Notes under the pieces: model-generated
The model's database searches: none
Told to the model about the DNA's origin: nothing
Seen by the model: the letters and a program-made list of their open reading frames with translations, nothing else
Position numbers and translations under genes: made by a program
Shown here: positions 24,439 through 33,255 of the stretch, piece after piece
Layout: each line of letters begins with the position of its first letter
Position numbering within the stretch: position 1 is the first letter of the stretch
From: Bradyrhizobium sp. ORS 375
GTDB lineage: Bacteria; Pseudomonadota; Alphaproteobacteria; Rhizobiales; Xanthobacteraceae
Direction of reading: 5' to 3'
Assembly (NCBI RefSeq): GCF_000239775.1
Contig: NZ_CAFI01000176.1
Coordinates: 1-43,406 of the forward strand
DNA length: 43,406 bases

Positions 24439-25046
24439 GTCTGGCCGTCCCCATCCTGTCCATAGCCGGTCCACACGCGCAGCCCGCGCTCGATCAACGC
24501 CCCGATCACGAAGCCGACCGCAACGTCGCTGGCCCAATGCGCGAGGATGAGGATGCGGGTGGCGCACAGGCCAAGCGCGATGCTGCGCGTTCCGACCCGC
24601 AGCGGTGTCGGCAGCGTGCCAGCCGCCGAGAACAGCGCGCCCATGTGCAAGGCGTGGCCCGACGGAAAAGCATCCTCCGCGTTGCCGGACAGATGAACGC
24701 CGTTGAGATGACCGCGGATGGTCTCCCGATCGGGCCGCATCTGGCTGAAGGCCGATTTCATTGCATGCGGCAGCAGCGAGACGGCGACCGTGACGAGGAG
24801 CGCGTGGTTCGCCGCGCGTCGAACCGACCGAGCCTGTCCGCGGCTGACGAGCCAGCCGATCGTGCTCAGCCCCAGCCAGACCTTTTCGTCAGCGCCCCAG
24901 GACAGACCACGGCCGAGCTTCTGGAGGAGCGGGGTGGTCGTGCGGGCCGCAATGTCTGCGATCGTCTTGTCGGCCCTGGTCGGCGTCACGCGGATCGCGG
25001 TGCCCGGCTGATAGCTTCGACTTCCGATCGCGCTGTGCATTGCCAT
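24435..25046 (-). CDS. PAP2-family phosphatase
   Basis: The 203-residue membrane protein has the three PAP2 motifs: K-x6-RP (K97 to R104-P105, KSAFSQMRP), PSGH (128-131) and R-x5-H-x3-D (R164, H170, D174 in RILILAHWASD). Such enzymes remove phosphate from phosphatidate, undecaprenyl pyrophosphate or related lipids on the outer face of the inner membrane. A preceding helix at about 80-95 and two around the motifs fit the fold. It heads an operon with two DUF3147 genes, which may adjust or anchor the activity. The exact substrate is not readable. Confidence 0.85.
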   Translation of the reverse strand: MAMHSAIGSRSYQPGTAIRVTPTRADKTIADIAARTTTPLLQKLGRGLSWGADEKVWLGLSTIGWLVSRGQARSVRRAANHALLVTVAVSLLPHAMKSAFSQMRPDRETIRGHLNGVHLSGNAEDAFPSGHALHMGALFSAAGTLPTPLRVGTRSIALGLCATRILILAHWASDVAVGFVIGALIERGLRVWTGYGQDGDGQT

Positions 25047-25138
25047 GGCGTTGAGAGAACAAACACGAGTTCCCGGTCAACGCCGCACGGCGGCGGCAGT
25101 TTCATGAAGGCGTCACGGAACCGTCATGCACGGTCAGG

Positions 25139-25792
25139 TCAGCCAACGGCGGCGACAGCCGCATCGTAGGCGTGCACGGAGGCCCATGCCGTCTTGCGCA
25201 CATCGCTCGCGGTCATGCCCGGCTTGTACAGGCTCGAGCCGAGGCCGAAGGCGCGCACGCCGGCCGCGACATAGCTGGCGAGATTCGTGTCGGAGACGCC
25301 GCCGACCGCGCCGACCACGACGCCCTTCGGCAGCACGGCAAGCTGCGCCGCGATGCCCGATGGCCCGAGCACGGAGGCAGGGAAATACTTCAACGCCGAC
25401 GCACCGCAGCGCAGGGCAAGGAAGGCCTCGGTCGGCGTGAACACGCCAGGCATGGTCACCATGTCGTAGGCCTGCGCCGTCGCCAGCACTTCGGCATCGA
25501 CGTTCGGGCTCACCATCAACCGGCCGCCAGCCTCCGCGACGCGCACGCAATCCGGCGCGTTGACCACGGTGCCGGCGCCGATCAGGCAGTCCTTGCCGAA
25601 ACGGCTGGCGAGGCGCTCGATCGACACGAACGGATCCGGCGAGTTGAGCGGCACCTCGATCATCTCGAAGCCCGCCTCGATCAGGACCGCGACGATCCCC
25701 TCGGCCTCGTCGGGCTTGATGCCGCGCAGGATTGCGACGAGCGATCGTTTGACGTCGGGCCAAGCAGCGGACTGTGCAACGGACTGTGTCAT
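25139..25792 (-). CDS. dgoA: 2-dehydro-3-deoxy-6-phosphogalactonate aldolase
   Basis: The 217-residue class I aldolase of the KDPG/KDPGal family has catalytic E46 (GFEMIEVPLNSP) and Schiff-base K135 (ASALKYFPAS), with PGVFTPTEA between them. The LVAILRGIKPDEA opening and EVPLNSPDP are closer to DgoA than to Eda. It splits KDPGal into pyruvate and glyceraldehyde-3-phosphate. It follows dgoK by one base, so both enzymes of the last two steps of De Ley-Doudoroff galactose or galactonate breakdown are co-translated. Confidence 0.9.
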   Translation of the reverse strand: MTQSVAQSAAWPDVKRSLVAILRGIKPDEAEGIVAVLIEAGFEMIEVPLNSPDPFVSIERLASRFGKDCLIGAGTVVNAPDCVRVAEAGGRLMVSPNVDAEVLATAQAYDMVTMPGVFTPTEAFLALRCGASALKYFPASVLGPSGIAAQLAVLPKGVVVGAVGGVSDTNLASYVAAGVRAFGLGSSLYKPGMTASDVRKTAWASVHAYDAAVAAVG

Positions 25793-25793
25793 G

Positions 25794-26717
25794 TCAGAAA
25801 CGCGCTCCCCAGATCTGCCGCGCGGCCTTGATCAGGCCGCCGCGCGACGCCCGCTCGGCGTCGCATTCATCGACAGTGAACCCGCTCGTGGTCAGCGCCT
25901 CACGGTAAAGACTGCCGAGCCGGCCCGCTCCGATCAACCGCACCGGACGATCTGCGCCGAACCGCGTGCGCGCGTCGGCGATCTCGTTACCGATCAGAAG
26001 TCCCGACAAGCGCGCCGCGCCTGCGGAGCGCGTCTCGAAGCCGAGCAATTGCGCGGCGCGCAGCCGGAACAGCGCATTGGTCAGGCTCGTCGGCGACGCC
26101 AGCGCCGATGCGAGGCCGGCAGCGAAGCCCGATTTGTCCTCTGCAGCTTCCGCCTCGACGGCGTGCTTCAGGATGCTGTGCTCGGAGATCACCGCGAACA
26201 GCTCGCCCGTCATGTAGGTCGCGAACTCGACCACGGCACCGTTCTCGATCCGAATCCATTTGCTGTGGGTGCCGGGAATGCAGACGATTCCGGTGAAGTC
26301 CGCTTCGGTCACCCCGAGCAGTTGCGTCTCCTCGCCGCGCATCACGTCCGGCCGGTCGGCGCGCGCCTGCGCAAGTCCCGGCAGGATCCGAACGTCGCCG
26401 TCCGTATCGACGCGGATCGCGCCCGCGTGCAGCGCATCGAGCCTGGTCGGCGTCTGCAGATAGGACGCCTCCACCCAGCCCTGCCGCGCGCCGGCCATGC
26501 CACAGATCAGCACCGGAGCTTCCATGGGCGCGGCCAGCCTGGTCAGGTGAGCGCGCAGCACGGGCGCGAACCCGGAGGTCGCACAGTGCAGCATGCCCTC
26601 GCTGCTGCGGCTCTCCGCCAGCTCCGTCCCATCGGCCGCGATCAGCCAGGCCCGGAAGCTCGAGGTTCCCCAGTCGACGGCCACGAAGGCCGCTTTGGAC
26701 ATGTCTGCCGAGCTCAT
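25794..26717 (-). CDS. dgoK: 2-dehydro-3-deoxygalactonokinase
   Basis: The 307-residue kinase matches DgoK: VAVDWGTSSFRAWLI at the start, EGMLHC, ICGMAGARQGWVEASY, and GIVCIPGTHSKWIRIENG, which forms the nucleotide-binding core. It phosphorylates 2-dehydro-3-deoxygalactonate before the aldolase step. AGAGGA lies just before the ATG. The gene is divergent from an MFS transporter that may import the sugar acid. No galactonate dehydratase or dgoR-type regulator is in the window. Confidence 0.92.
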   Translation of the reverse strand: MSSADMSKAAFVAVDWGTSSFRAWLIAADGTELAESRSSEGMLHCATSGFAPVLRAHLTRLAAPMEAPVLICGMAGARQGWVEASYLQTPTRLDALHAGAIRVDTDGDVRILPGLAQARADRPDVMRGEETQLLGVTEADFTGIVCIPGTHSKWIRIENGAVVEFATYMTGELFAVISEHSILKHAVEAEAAEDKSGFAAGLASALASPTSLTNALFRLRAAQLLGFETRSAGAARLSGLLIGNEIADARTRFGADRPVRLIGAGRLGSLYREALTTSGFTVDECDAERASRGGLIKAARQIWGARF

Positions 26718-26896
26718 CGTTCCTCTGCGGCTTTGTTGCGACGTTGTCAGACCGCTGCAAGGGTGGAGCTAGCCCTATAGGCATGATAAGGCCGACCGAC
26801 AAGCGGGACATCCTCGTCGTGCAGCGTCACGGTCGAATTCCCCGGGGCGTTCGCCCATCTGCTCATCCCGAACCGCCGCCTCGCCGGACCCCATTC

Positions 26897-28036
26897 ATGA
26901 CAATCACCGACCATCGCGCGGCGCAGCTCGCGACACGCCTGGCCTTCTTCGTCGCCGGATTTGGCATCGCCTGCTGGGCGCCGCTGGTGCCGTTCGCCAA
27001 GCAGCGGCTGGGCGTCGGCGACGCGACGCTCGGGCTGCTGCTGCTGTCGCTCGGCGTCGGCTCGGTGGCCGCAATGCTGGCCGCGGGTCTGATGAGCGCG
27101 CGCTACGGCAGCAAGCCCGTGGTTGTGGTCAGCGGCTTCGCCCTCAGCCTGCTGCTGCCGTCGCTCGCGATCGCCTCGACACCCGTCACCCTGGCCGGGG
27201 CGCTGTTCGCATTCGGCGCGGCGCTCGGCTCGCTCGACGTGGCCGTCAACATCCAGGCGATCGAGGTCGAGCGGCTGAGCGACCGGCCGCTGATGTCGGG
27301 CTTCCACGCGCAATTCAGCATCGGCGGCTTTGCCGGCTCCGGCGTCATGACCGCGCTGCTCGCCTTCGACATGACACCGCTGCTCGGTACGATCATCTGC
27401 AGCGCCCTGGCGGTCGTGGCGATGATCATTGCCGCGCCGCGACTGCTGGCGAGCAAGCCGGCCGAATCCGGTCCACTGCTGGTGCTGCCGCACGGCGCGG
27501 TGCTGCTGCTGGCCGCACTTGCCGCGATCATGTTCCTGGTCGAGGGCGCAATGCTCGACTGGAGCGCCCTGCTGCTGACCGGCTCCGGCCGCCTGCCGGC
27601 GGCGCAGGCCGGGCTCGGCTACATCATGTTCTCGATCGCGATGACGGCCGGCCGCCTGGTCGGCGACCGCGTCGTGGCGCGGATCGGCGATCGCGCCACA
27701 CTGCTGTGGGGCAGCGTCATCGCGATTACAGGCTTCCTCGTGCTGCTGATGGTTCCGTCCGTCGTTGCGGCCATGGCGGGGTTCGCTTTGATCGGCGCGG
27801 GCGCGTCGAACCTCGTGCCGGTGCTGTTCCGCAGGGCGGGCGCCCAGAGCACGATGCCGGTCGGCCTGGCGGTCGCAGCCGTCACCACGGCCGGCTATTC
27901 CGGCGTGCTGCTCGGCCCCGCCGGGATCGGCTTCGTTGCCGCGGCGACCAGCCTCGCTACCGCCTTCTGGATCCTGGCCGGGCTGCTGATCATCGTGCTC
28001 GTCAGCGCGCCATTGGTCGCAAGGGCACCGCAATAG
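26897..28036 (+). CDS. MFS transporter, 12 transmembrane segments
   Basis: The 379-residue protein shows regular hydrophobic helices and an MFS loop 2-3 (AAGLMSARYGSKPVVVVSG). A second half-repeat begins near residue 205 (LLLAALAAIMFLVEGAMLDWSALLL). The start at 26897 is preferred over a 51-codon upstream extension that is hydrophilic and non-conserved in character. It resembles the YbjJ/fucose-permease-like group. Substrate unknown; a sugar acid is possible given the divergent dgoKA genes. The 179-base gap to dgoK must hold both promoters. Confidence 0.8.
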   Translation: MTITDHRAAQLATRLAFFVAGFGIACWAPLVPFAKQRLGVGDATLGLLLLSLGVGSVAAMLAAGLMSARYGSKPVVVVSGFALSLLLPSLAIASTPVTLAGALFAFGAALGSLDVAVNIQAIEVERLSDRPLMSGFHAQFSIGGFAGSGVMTALLAFDMTPLLGTIICSALAVVAMIIAAPRLLASKPAESGPLLVLPHGAVLLLAALAAIMFLVEGAMLDWSALLLTGSGRLPAAQAGLGYIMFSIAMTAGRLVGDRVVARIGDRATLLWGSVIAITGFLVLLMVPSVVAAMAGFALIGAGASNLVPVLFRRAGAQSTMPVGLAVAAVTTAGYSGVLLGPAGIGFVAAATSLATAFWILAGLLIIVLVSAPLVARAPQ

Positions 28037-28097
28037 GAACGAGCCACGCGACCTCGCTTTGACCTCGCATCAGATGCCTTGGCCAAGGAGCAGAACC

Positions 28098-28337
28098 ATG
28101 CGGGCACTCAACATCATCACGCTCATTCTCGTCATCATCGGTGGATTGAACTGGGGCCTTGTCGGCCTGTTCGATTTCGACCTCGTCACCGCGATCTTCG
28201 GCAACGGCGCAGCCGAAACCGCCACGTCGTCGCCGATCGCGCGGATCGTCTACATCCTGGTGGCGCTGTCGGCGATCTATCAGATCGGCATGCTGGTGCG
28301 GCTGTCGTCGGCGCGCAGCGACGTCGTCTATCGCTGA
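28098..28337 (+). CDS. DUF378 small membrane protein
   Basis: The 79-residue protein has the DUF378 hallmark IITLILVIIGGLNWGLVGLF, then FDLVTAIFG and a second helix (IARIVYILVALSAIYQIGMLV). AAGGAG lies seven bases before the ATG at 28098, which decides against a longer frame. The family occurs widely in bacteria as a two-helix membrane protein of unknown role. It ends eight bases before the convergent cation efflux gene. Confidence 0.88.
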   Translation: MRALNIITLILVIIGGLNWGLVGLFDFDLVTAIFGNGAAETATSSPIARIVYILVALSAIYQIGMLVRLSSARSDVVYR

Positions 28338-28345
28338 GCGGTCGC

Positions 28346-29305
28346 TCAGGCCGGAGCCGATCCCTGCAGCTGGTGCGCGCGCGCTTCCTGATAGCGCGCG
28401 CCAGTCTGCGGCTTCACGAACAATGCGGCGATGACGGGATGGCGGGCGCGCAGCGCGGTCTCGATCGCCACAACGGCACGCTCGATGTCATCGGCGCGCA
28501 GATCGTCGGCAAATTCGATGCTGAGCGCCACGACGACCTGCTGGGGCGACAGCTGCACCGTCAGCAGTCCATTGGCGGACAGCACGCCCTTTGACGCGCG
28601 CGCAATCTCGAGCACCGCGCTCGCCAGCTCCGGATCCGCGGGCTCGCCGATCAGCAGGCTCTTGCTTTCCCGCGCCAGCACCATCGAGGTCGCCGCAAGT
28701 AGGAGCCCGATCAGGATCGACCCGACGCCATCCCACGCCGGCTCGTCGAATGCGACCGCCGCTGCCGTGGCCGCGGCAGCAATCACGATTCCGATCAGCG
28801 CCGCACTGTCCTCGAACACGACCATGAAGGCCGGCGGGTCCTTGCTGCGCCGGAAGGCCTCGATCGTGGACAGGCCTGGCGCGGCAGCGCGGAAGCGCCG
28901 TACCGCCACCCACCAAGAGCCGGCCTCGAACACGAACGACAGGCCGAGGACGATGTAATTCACCGTCGGATTCTCGATCGGTTCTGGATTCATCAGGTGC
29001 GCGACGCCTTCATACAGCGACACGCCTGCGCCCAGCGCGAACAGCAGCAACGCCACGATGAAGCTCCAGAAGTAGAGCTCGCGGCCATGGCCCAGGGGAT
29101 GTCGGCGATCGGGCGGACGGCTCGCACGATGGAAGCCATAGAGCAGCAGAAGCTCGTTGGCGGTGTCGACGACCGAGTGGACCGCCTCGCTCATCATCGC
29201 CGAGCTGCCGGTCCAGACCGCCGCCGCGATTTTGGTGCAGGCGACCAGCAGATTGCCGGCCAACGCAGCATAGACGGCAATTCTGGAATCGGTCGTCGCT
29301 GCCAT
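28346..29305 (-). CDS. Cation diffusion facilitator family transporter
   Basis: The 319-residue protein has six membrane segments. Metal-site residues are H43 and D47 in SEAVHSVVDTANE. The second site in helix 5 reads FEDSAALIG (E165-D166), the Glu form seen in the SLC30A9-like subgroup, where others have HxxxD. A cytoplasmic C-terminal domain of about 90 residues (LTVQLSPQQVVVALSIEFADDL) is typical of CDF dimers. It exports a divalent cation such as Zn, Mn or Fe by proton exchange; which one cannot be told. Confidence 0.85.
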   Translation of the reverse strand: MAATTDSRIAVYAALAGNLLVACTKIAAAVWTGSSAMMSEAVHSVVDTANELLLLYGFHRASRPPDRRHPLGHGRELYFWSFIVALLLFALGAGVSLYEGVAHLMNPEPIENPTVNYIVLGLSFVFEAGSWWVAVRRFRAAAPGLSTIEAFRRSKDPPAFMVVFEDSAALIGIVIAAAATAAAVAFDEPAWDGVGSILIGLLLAATSMVLARESKSLLIGEPADPELASAVLEIARASKGVLSANGLLTVQLSPQQVVVALSIEFADDLRADDIERAVVAIETALRARHPVIAALFVKPQTGARYQEARAHQLQGSAPA

Positions 29306-29420
29306 GACACCTCACGGGAAATCTCTGCGTGCGCCGGGCAACGCCGGCTCGCCGCACCGGTTCCCTTGCGGAGCCGATCCGGAACGAGCAGGATCACGCC
29401 GGATGCAACGGAGCAGAGCC

Positions 29421-29945
29421 ATGACGGCGGACGGCGAAGGCCGATCGGATGAGACCCATTTTGCCGACGCCGACCAGCGTGACGCCCATTTCCTGCGCCA
29501 CAGCTTCGCTGTCGCCCGCCGCTCGATGGCGCACGGCAATCATCCGTTTGCGGCGATCCTGGTCGACGCCGAGGGCCACGTGCTGATCGAGGCCGAGAAT
29601 GGCTACATGCCCGACCGCGACGCCACGGCTCATGCGGAGCGGCTGGTGGCCACGCTGGCCTGCACATCGATTGCTCCGGCAGTACGAGCGACGGCAACGC
29701 TGTATTCGTCGGCGGAGCCCTGCGCGATGTGCGCTGGCGCGATCTACTGGGCCGGAATCGGCCGCGTGGTCTACGGCTTGAGCGAACGGCGGCTGCGCGA
29801 CTTCACCGGCAACCATCCGGAAAATCCCACGCTCGACCTGCCCTGCCGCGAGGTATTCGCGAGCGGTCAGCGCGCCACCGAGGTCTCGGGCCCGCTGTTG
29901 GAGGACGAAGCCGCCGCACTGCATGTCGGCGTCTGGGACAAATGA
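29421..29945 (+). CDS. Zinc-dependent nucleobase/nucleoside deaminase
   Basis: The 174-residue protein is of the cytidine-deaminase fold: HAE at 71-73 with E73 as proton shuttle, and PCAMC with C101 and C104 as zinc ligands. AGAIYWAGIGRVVYGL follows. The PCAMCAGAI wording is shared by guanine deaminases and tRNA adenosine deaminases. It lacks the C-terminal RNA-binding residues of TadA, and its setting beside a purine island supports a small-molecule substrate such as guanine. GGAGCAG seven bases upstream picks the ATG at 29421 over earlier in-frame starts. Shares a terminator with the convergent porin gene. Confidence 0.75.
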   Translation: MTADGEGRSDETHFADADQRDAHFLRHSFAVARRSMAHGNHPFAAILVDAEGHVLIEAENGYMPDRDATAHAERLVATLACTSIAPAVRATATLYSSAEPCAMCAGAIYWAGIGRVVYGLSERRLRDFTGNHPENPTLDLPCREVFASGQRATEVSGPLLEDEAAALHVGVWDK

Positions 29946-29962
29946 TGCGACACAAATGAAAA

Positions 29963-29986
29963 GCGCCGCAGCCGAAGCCGCGGCGC
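29963..29986. terminator. Bidirectional terminator between deaminase and outer-membrane protein genes
   Basis: GCGCCGC (29963-29969) pairs with GCGGCGC (29980-29986), with an inner GC/GC pair and a CGAA loop. It is flanked by AAAA on the left and by CTTTGTTT on the right, so both strands get a T-rich tail. It lies between two convergent stops at 29945 and 30006. Confidence 0.8.
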
Positions 29987-30005
29987 CCTTTGTTTGATCG
30001 ATCGA

Positions 30006-31127
30006 TCAGAACTTGACGGTGACGCCGGAATACAGCGAGGACTCGGTGCAGGCGCCGGTCGCGACGCGGGTGCCCCCGGCTCCGGCGACGGAGCAGCCGA
30101 CCGCGTTGTTGTGGTCGAGGCCGAACTTGTTCTGCCAGTAGCGGTAGGCCACCCAGACATCGATCATGTGGCTCTGCTTCTCACCCCACATCGCCTTGGA
30201 GGCGTCGAAGGTCAGGCGGATCGGCTCCGAGTTGAACTCGATCTTGGTCGGATAGACGCCGTTCGCGACGCTGGCCGGGAGCGGCTCGGTGTCGGTGCCC
30301 TTCTTGCCGTACCAGCCGGCGCGGCCGGAGATCGAGAAGAACTGCATGTTCTCCGGCAGGAAGCCGAGGTCCATGTAGTAGTTCGTCTCGACCGCCCAGG
30401 TCGGCTTGAACGACGTGTTTCCGTCCGCGATGCAGGGGGCCGACCAACCGGCTCCGCACTGCGAGAACGAATTGTGGTTGGCGAACTCCCAGTACATCAG
30501 CGGTGCAACGTTGAAGTAGCCCTTGTACGGCAGGTTGAACGCGAACTGCAGACCGGCGACGACGTCACGCTTGGCAGCACCGAAATAGCGGTTCTCGGTG
30601 TTGGCATCCATGCCCACCTCGAACGAGATGTTCTGCAGCGGGCCCATGGTGAAGGCCTTGGTGTTGAAGATCTGGTTCCAGCCGAAGGTCGAGCGGAACA
30701 GGCCGTAGATTTCGGTCGCGCCGGCGCAGCTCGCCGGCGTGAAGGCGAAGCCGGCGTTGGGGGAGACGATGCCGCCGGTCTGCGTGCACGGCCCGGCCGG
30801 GTCGTTGTGATCCGACTTGAACAACGAGATCGTGAAGAAGTTCGTGCCATAGCCCCACACATCGAAGTGCGTGAACGAATAGACCTGCTTGGCCGTGTTG
30901 GCGTTGAAGGTCCCGTTCGGGTTGGCGGTCCAGGCGCCCGGCTGGCGCGCGTTGAAGATGTAGGAGAAGCTGACCCGGTTATCGACGACGAGGAAGAACG
31001 GCAGGTCCGCCGGCGCCTTCTTGGCGATTGCCTTGGCCGGCAGATCGGCTGCGCCGGCGGCTCCGACCGACGTCAGCGCTGCCGCGCCAAGCGCGATCGC
31101 AGCCGCAATGGACTTATAGAACGACAT
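30006..31127 (-). CDS. Outer-membrane channel protein, possibly Tsx-like
   Basis: The 373-residue protein starts with a signal peptide (cleavage near AGAADLPAK, about 25-27) and ends in Phe (GVTVKF), the usual outer-membrane insertion signal. Alternating aromatic and polar segments such as YSFTHFDVWGYGTNFFTI, NISFEVGMDANTENRYF and SHMIDVWVAYRYWQNKFG indicate a beta barrel. The HFDVWGYG region and overall size recall nucleoside-specific Tsx channels; this and the neighbouring purine genes make nucleoside or nucleobase passage a reasonable guess. The ATG at 31127 is chosen because a GGGGG-type ribosome site precedes it. Four Cys in extracellular-looking loops may pair. Confidence 0.7.
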   Translation of the reverse strand: MSFYKSIAAAIALGAAALTSVGAAGAADLPAKAIAKKAPADLPFFLVVDNRVSFSYIFNARQPGAWTANPNGTFNANTAKQVYSFTHFDVWGYGTNFFTISLFKSDHNDPAGPCTQTGGIVSPNAGFAFTPASCAGATEIYGLFRSTFGWNQIFNTKAFTMGPLQNISFEVGMDANTENRYFGAAKRDVVAGLQFAFNLPYKGYFNVAPLMYWEFANHNSFSQCGAGWSAPCIADGNTSFKPTWAVETNYYMDLGFLPENMQFFSISGRAGWYGKKGTDTEPLPASVANGVYPTKIEFNSEPIRLTFDASKAMWGEKQSHMIDVWVAYRYWQNKFGLDHNNAVGCSVAGAGGTRVATGACTESSLYSGVTVKF

Positions 31128-31686
31128 CTCAAACACCCCCAGTTAACAAGCGCCGATTCCCGACTTGCATGCACAGTTGCGCCGTTCCCACAGCGCGAGA
31201 AGCCTCAAGTTTCTCCAGCAGTTGCCCGTGCTTTGATCAAGGTTCCGCCGCATTGCAGACGCGGCGCGCGGCGTGTCGTTGCCGGCGATGAGACGATCGG
31301 TCGCGGCGGTGCGCGCGGCAGAACCAATCTTGCAGCTTCACATTGCTGAGCTTTTCCGAACGTCCGCAGTGCGCTTCGGGTCGCCGAATTTCACCAAATC
31401 CGTCGCGCGAACGAAGCTGAGACGAGGAATGAAATGATGCTGCTCATCCAACGTGCAGCCTGCCTGGCGGAGTGGATTTCCTTCGAACTGTCGCAAAACT
31501 GCCACATGCTGCTTCAGACAGGACGATTGCAGCGTAAGCCACCTGCAACCTTCTTCGCGGCTGCGCCTGGCGACGCGTGCTGGGCAAGAGTTGAGCAGAG
31601 GATGACGCTTTTTCGCCTCTTACGCGCCGCCGCAAATTAGCTCACAATTGAGGCAGTTCCATTCACTGCCCACGACGCAGCCCCAA
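31128..31686. other. Divergent promoter region of the purine island; no gene seen
   Basis: These 559 bases separate the outer-membrane protein and the ABC operon. One open frame at 31434-31640 has no family likeness and poor codon character, so it is not called. I saw no purine riboswitch core (no paired loop-loop pattern) and no clear palindrome. Promoters for both directions must be here. Confidence 0.4.
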
Positions 31687-33255
31687 ATGCTTGATCCCGG
31701 CCCGGCCGATCTCCACGCCCAGCAACCGCTCCTGCAGACGGTCGGACTGACGAAGCGCTATGGCGATTTCCTCGCCAATGACGAGATCGACATCGAGATC
31801 TTTCCGCGCGAGATCCACGCTTTGCTGGGCGAGAACGGCGCGGGCAAGTCGACCCTCGTCAAGACCATCTACGGCCTGGTGCAGCCGAGCGCGGGCGAGC
31901 TGCGCTGGCAGGGCGCGCCGGTCAGGCTGTCCGGCCCCGCTGAGGCGCGGTCGCTCGGCATCGGCATGGTGTTCCAGCACTTCTCGCTGTTCGACAATCT
32001 GACCGTCGCCGAGAACGTGGCGCTCGGCCTGGACGGCAAGGAGCCGTTCAAGGCGGTCTCGGCGCGGCTCGCCGATGTCGCGCGCGACTACGGCCTGCCG
32101 CTCGATCCCAAGCGCGAGGTCTGGCAGTTGTCCGTCGGTGAGCGGCAGCGCATCGAGATCGTGCGCGCGCTCATGCAAAATCCGAAGTTCCTGATCCTCG
32201 ACGAGCCGACGGCCGTGCTGACGCCGCAGGAGGCCGACCAGCTGTTCGTGGTGCTGGAGCGGCTCAAGGCAGAGGGGCGCGCCATCCTCTACATCAGCCA
32301 CAAGCTCGACGAGGTGAAGCGTCTCTGCGACACCGCCACCATCCTGCGCGGCGGCAGGAAGGTGGCGACCTGCAACCCGAAGAGCGAGACCGCCGCCTCG
32401 CTGGCGCGCATGATGGTCGGCGCCGAGATCAAGGAGGTCAAGCCTCCGACCGAACGGCGCACGACGGTACCGCGCCTCGTCGTCAACGATCTCACGCTTG
32501 CGCCCGCGGAATTGCATGGCGTCCGGCTGCAGAACGTCTCATTCGAGCTGAAGGGCGGCGAGATCCTCGGCATCGCGGGTGTCGCCGGCAACGGCCAGGA
32601 CGAGCTGTTCGCCGCGCTCTCGGGCGAGCGCCTGGTCAAGGAGCCCGGCACCATCATCATCGACGGCCTCGCCTGCGGCAATCTCTCGATCACCCAGCGC
32701 CGCAAGATGGGCGCAGCCTTCGTGCCCGAGGAGCGGCTGGGGCACGGCACCGCGCCGCGGATGAGGTTATCGGAGAATGCCCTGCTGACCGGTCATGCCG
32801 CCAGCGACATGGTCCGCCACGGCTTCATCAACGCCGCGGCAACGCTGCGCACGGTGGATCGCACCACAGAAACGTTCGACGTGCGCAAGGCCAAGCGCGA
32901 TCCGGAAGCCGCCAGCCTGTCCGGCGGCAATCTGCAGAAGTTCGTCGTCGGTCGCGAGATCCTGCGCGCACCGGCGGTGCTGGTCGTCAACCAGCCGACC
33001 TGGGGCGTCGATGCCGGTGCGGCTGCGATCATTCGACAGGCGCTGATCGACCTCGCCAGCGCGGGCGCCGCGGTGCTGGTGACGAGCCAGGACCTCGACG
33101 AGCTCCTCGAGATCGCCGACCGCATCGCCGTGATGTTCCACGGCCATCTCTCCCCGGCGCTGCCGCGTGCGGACGCCACGCGCGAGAAGCTTGGTCTTCT
33201 GATGGGCGGCGCCAGTCTCGACCAGAAGGAGGCCGCGCATGCAGCTGGTGCTTGA
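31687..33255 (+). CDS. Nucleoside/purine ABC transporter, double ATP-binding protein
   Basis: The 522-residue protein has two ABC domains, as in sugar and Bmp-type nucleoside importers. Domain 1 has Walker A GENGAGKST, signature LSVGERQRIEIVRAL and Walker B FLILDEPT. Domain 2 (from about 265) keeps a signature LSGGNLQK but has a degenerate Walker A (GVAGNGQDE) and Walker B with VVNQPTWGVD. The next step is taken by two permeases and a Bmp lipoprotein-like binding protein. The ATG at 31687 fits the domain start; a TTG at 31648 is an alternative, and neither has a strong ribosome site. Confidence 0.9.
   Translation: MLDPGPADLHAQQPLLQTVGLTKRYGDFLANDEIDIEIFPREIHALLGENGAGKSTLVKTIYGLVQPSAGELRWQGAPVRLSGPAEARSLGIGMVFQHFSLFDNLTVAENVALGLDGKEPFKAVSARLADVARDYGLPLDPKREVWQLSVGERQRIEIVRALMQNPKFLILDEPTAVLTPQEADQLFVVLERLKAEGRAILYISHKLDEVKRLCDTATILRGGRKVATCNPKSETAASLARMMVGAEIKEVKPPTERRTTVPRLVVNDLTLAPAELHGVRLQNVSFELKGGEILGIAGVAGNGQDELFAALSGERLVKEPGTIIIDGLACGNLSITQRRKMGAAFVPEERLGHGTAPRMRLSENALLTGHAASDMVRHGFINAAATLRTVDRTTETFDVRKAKRDPEAASLSGGNLQKFVVGREILRAPAVLVVNQPTWGVDAGAAAIIRQALIDLASAGAAVLVTSQDLDELLEIADRIAVMFHGHLSPALPRADATREKLGLLMGGASLDQKEAAHAAGA

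Noticed and set aside
31434-31640. Possible 68-residue protein before the ABC operon
   Set aside because: No ribosome site of note, unlike codon use, no recognisable fold and no hydrophobic or signal pattern.
31128-31686. Purine riboswitch upstream of the nucleoside transporter
   Set aside because: No three-stem arrangement with the conserved junction bases could be drawn, and such riboswitches are rare in alphaproteobacteria.
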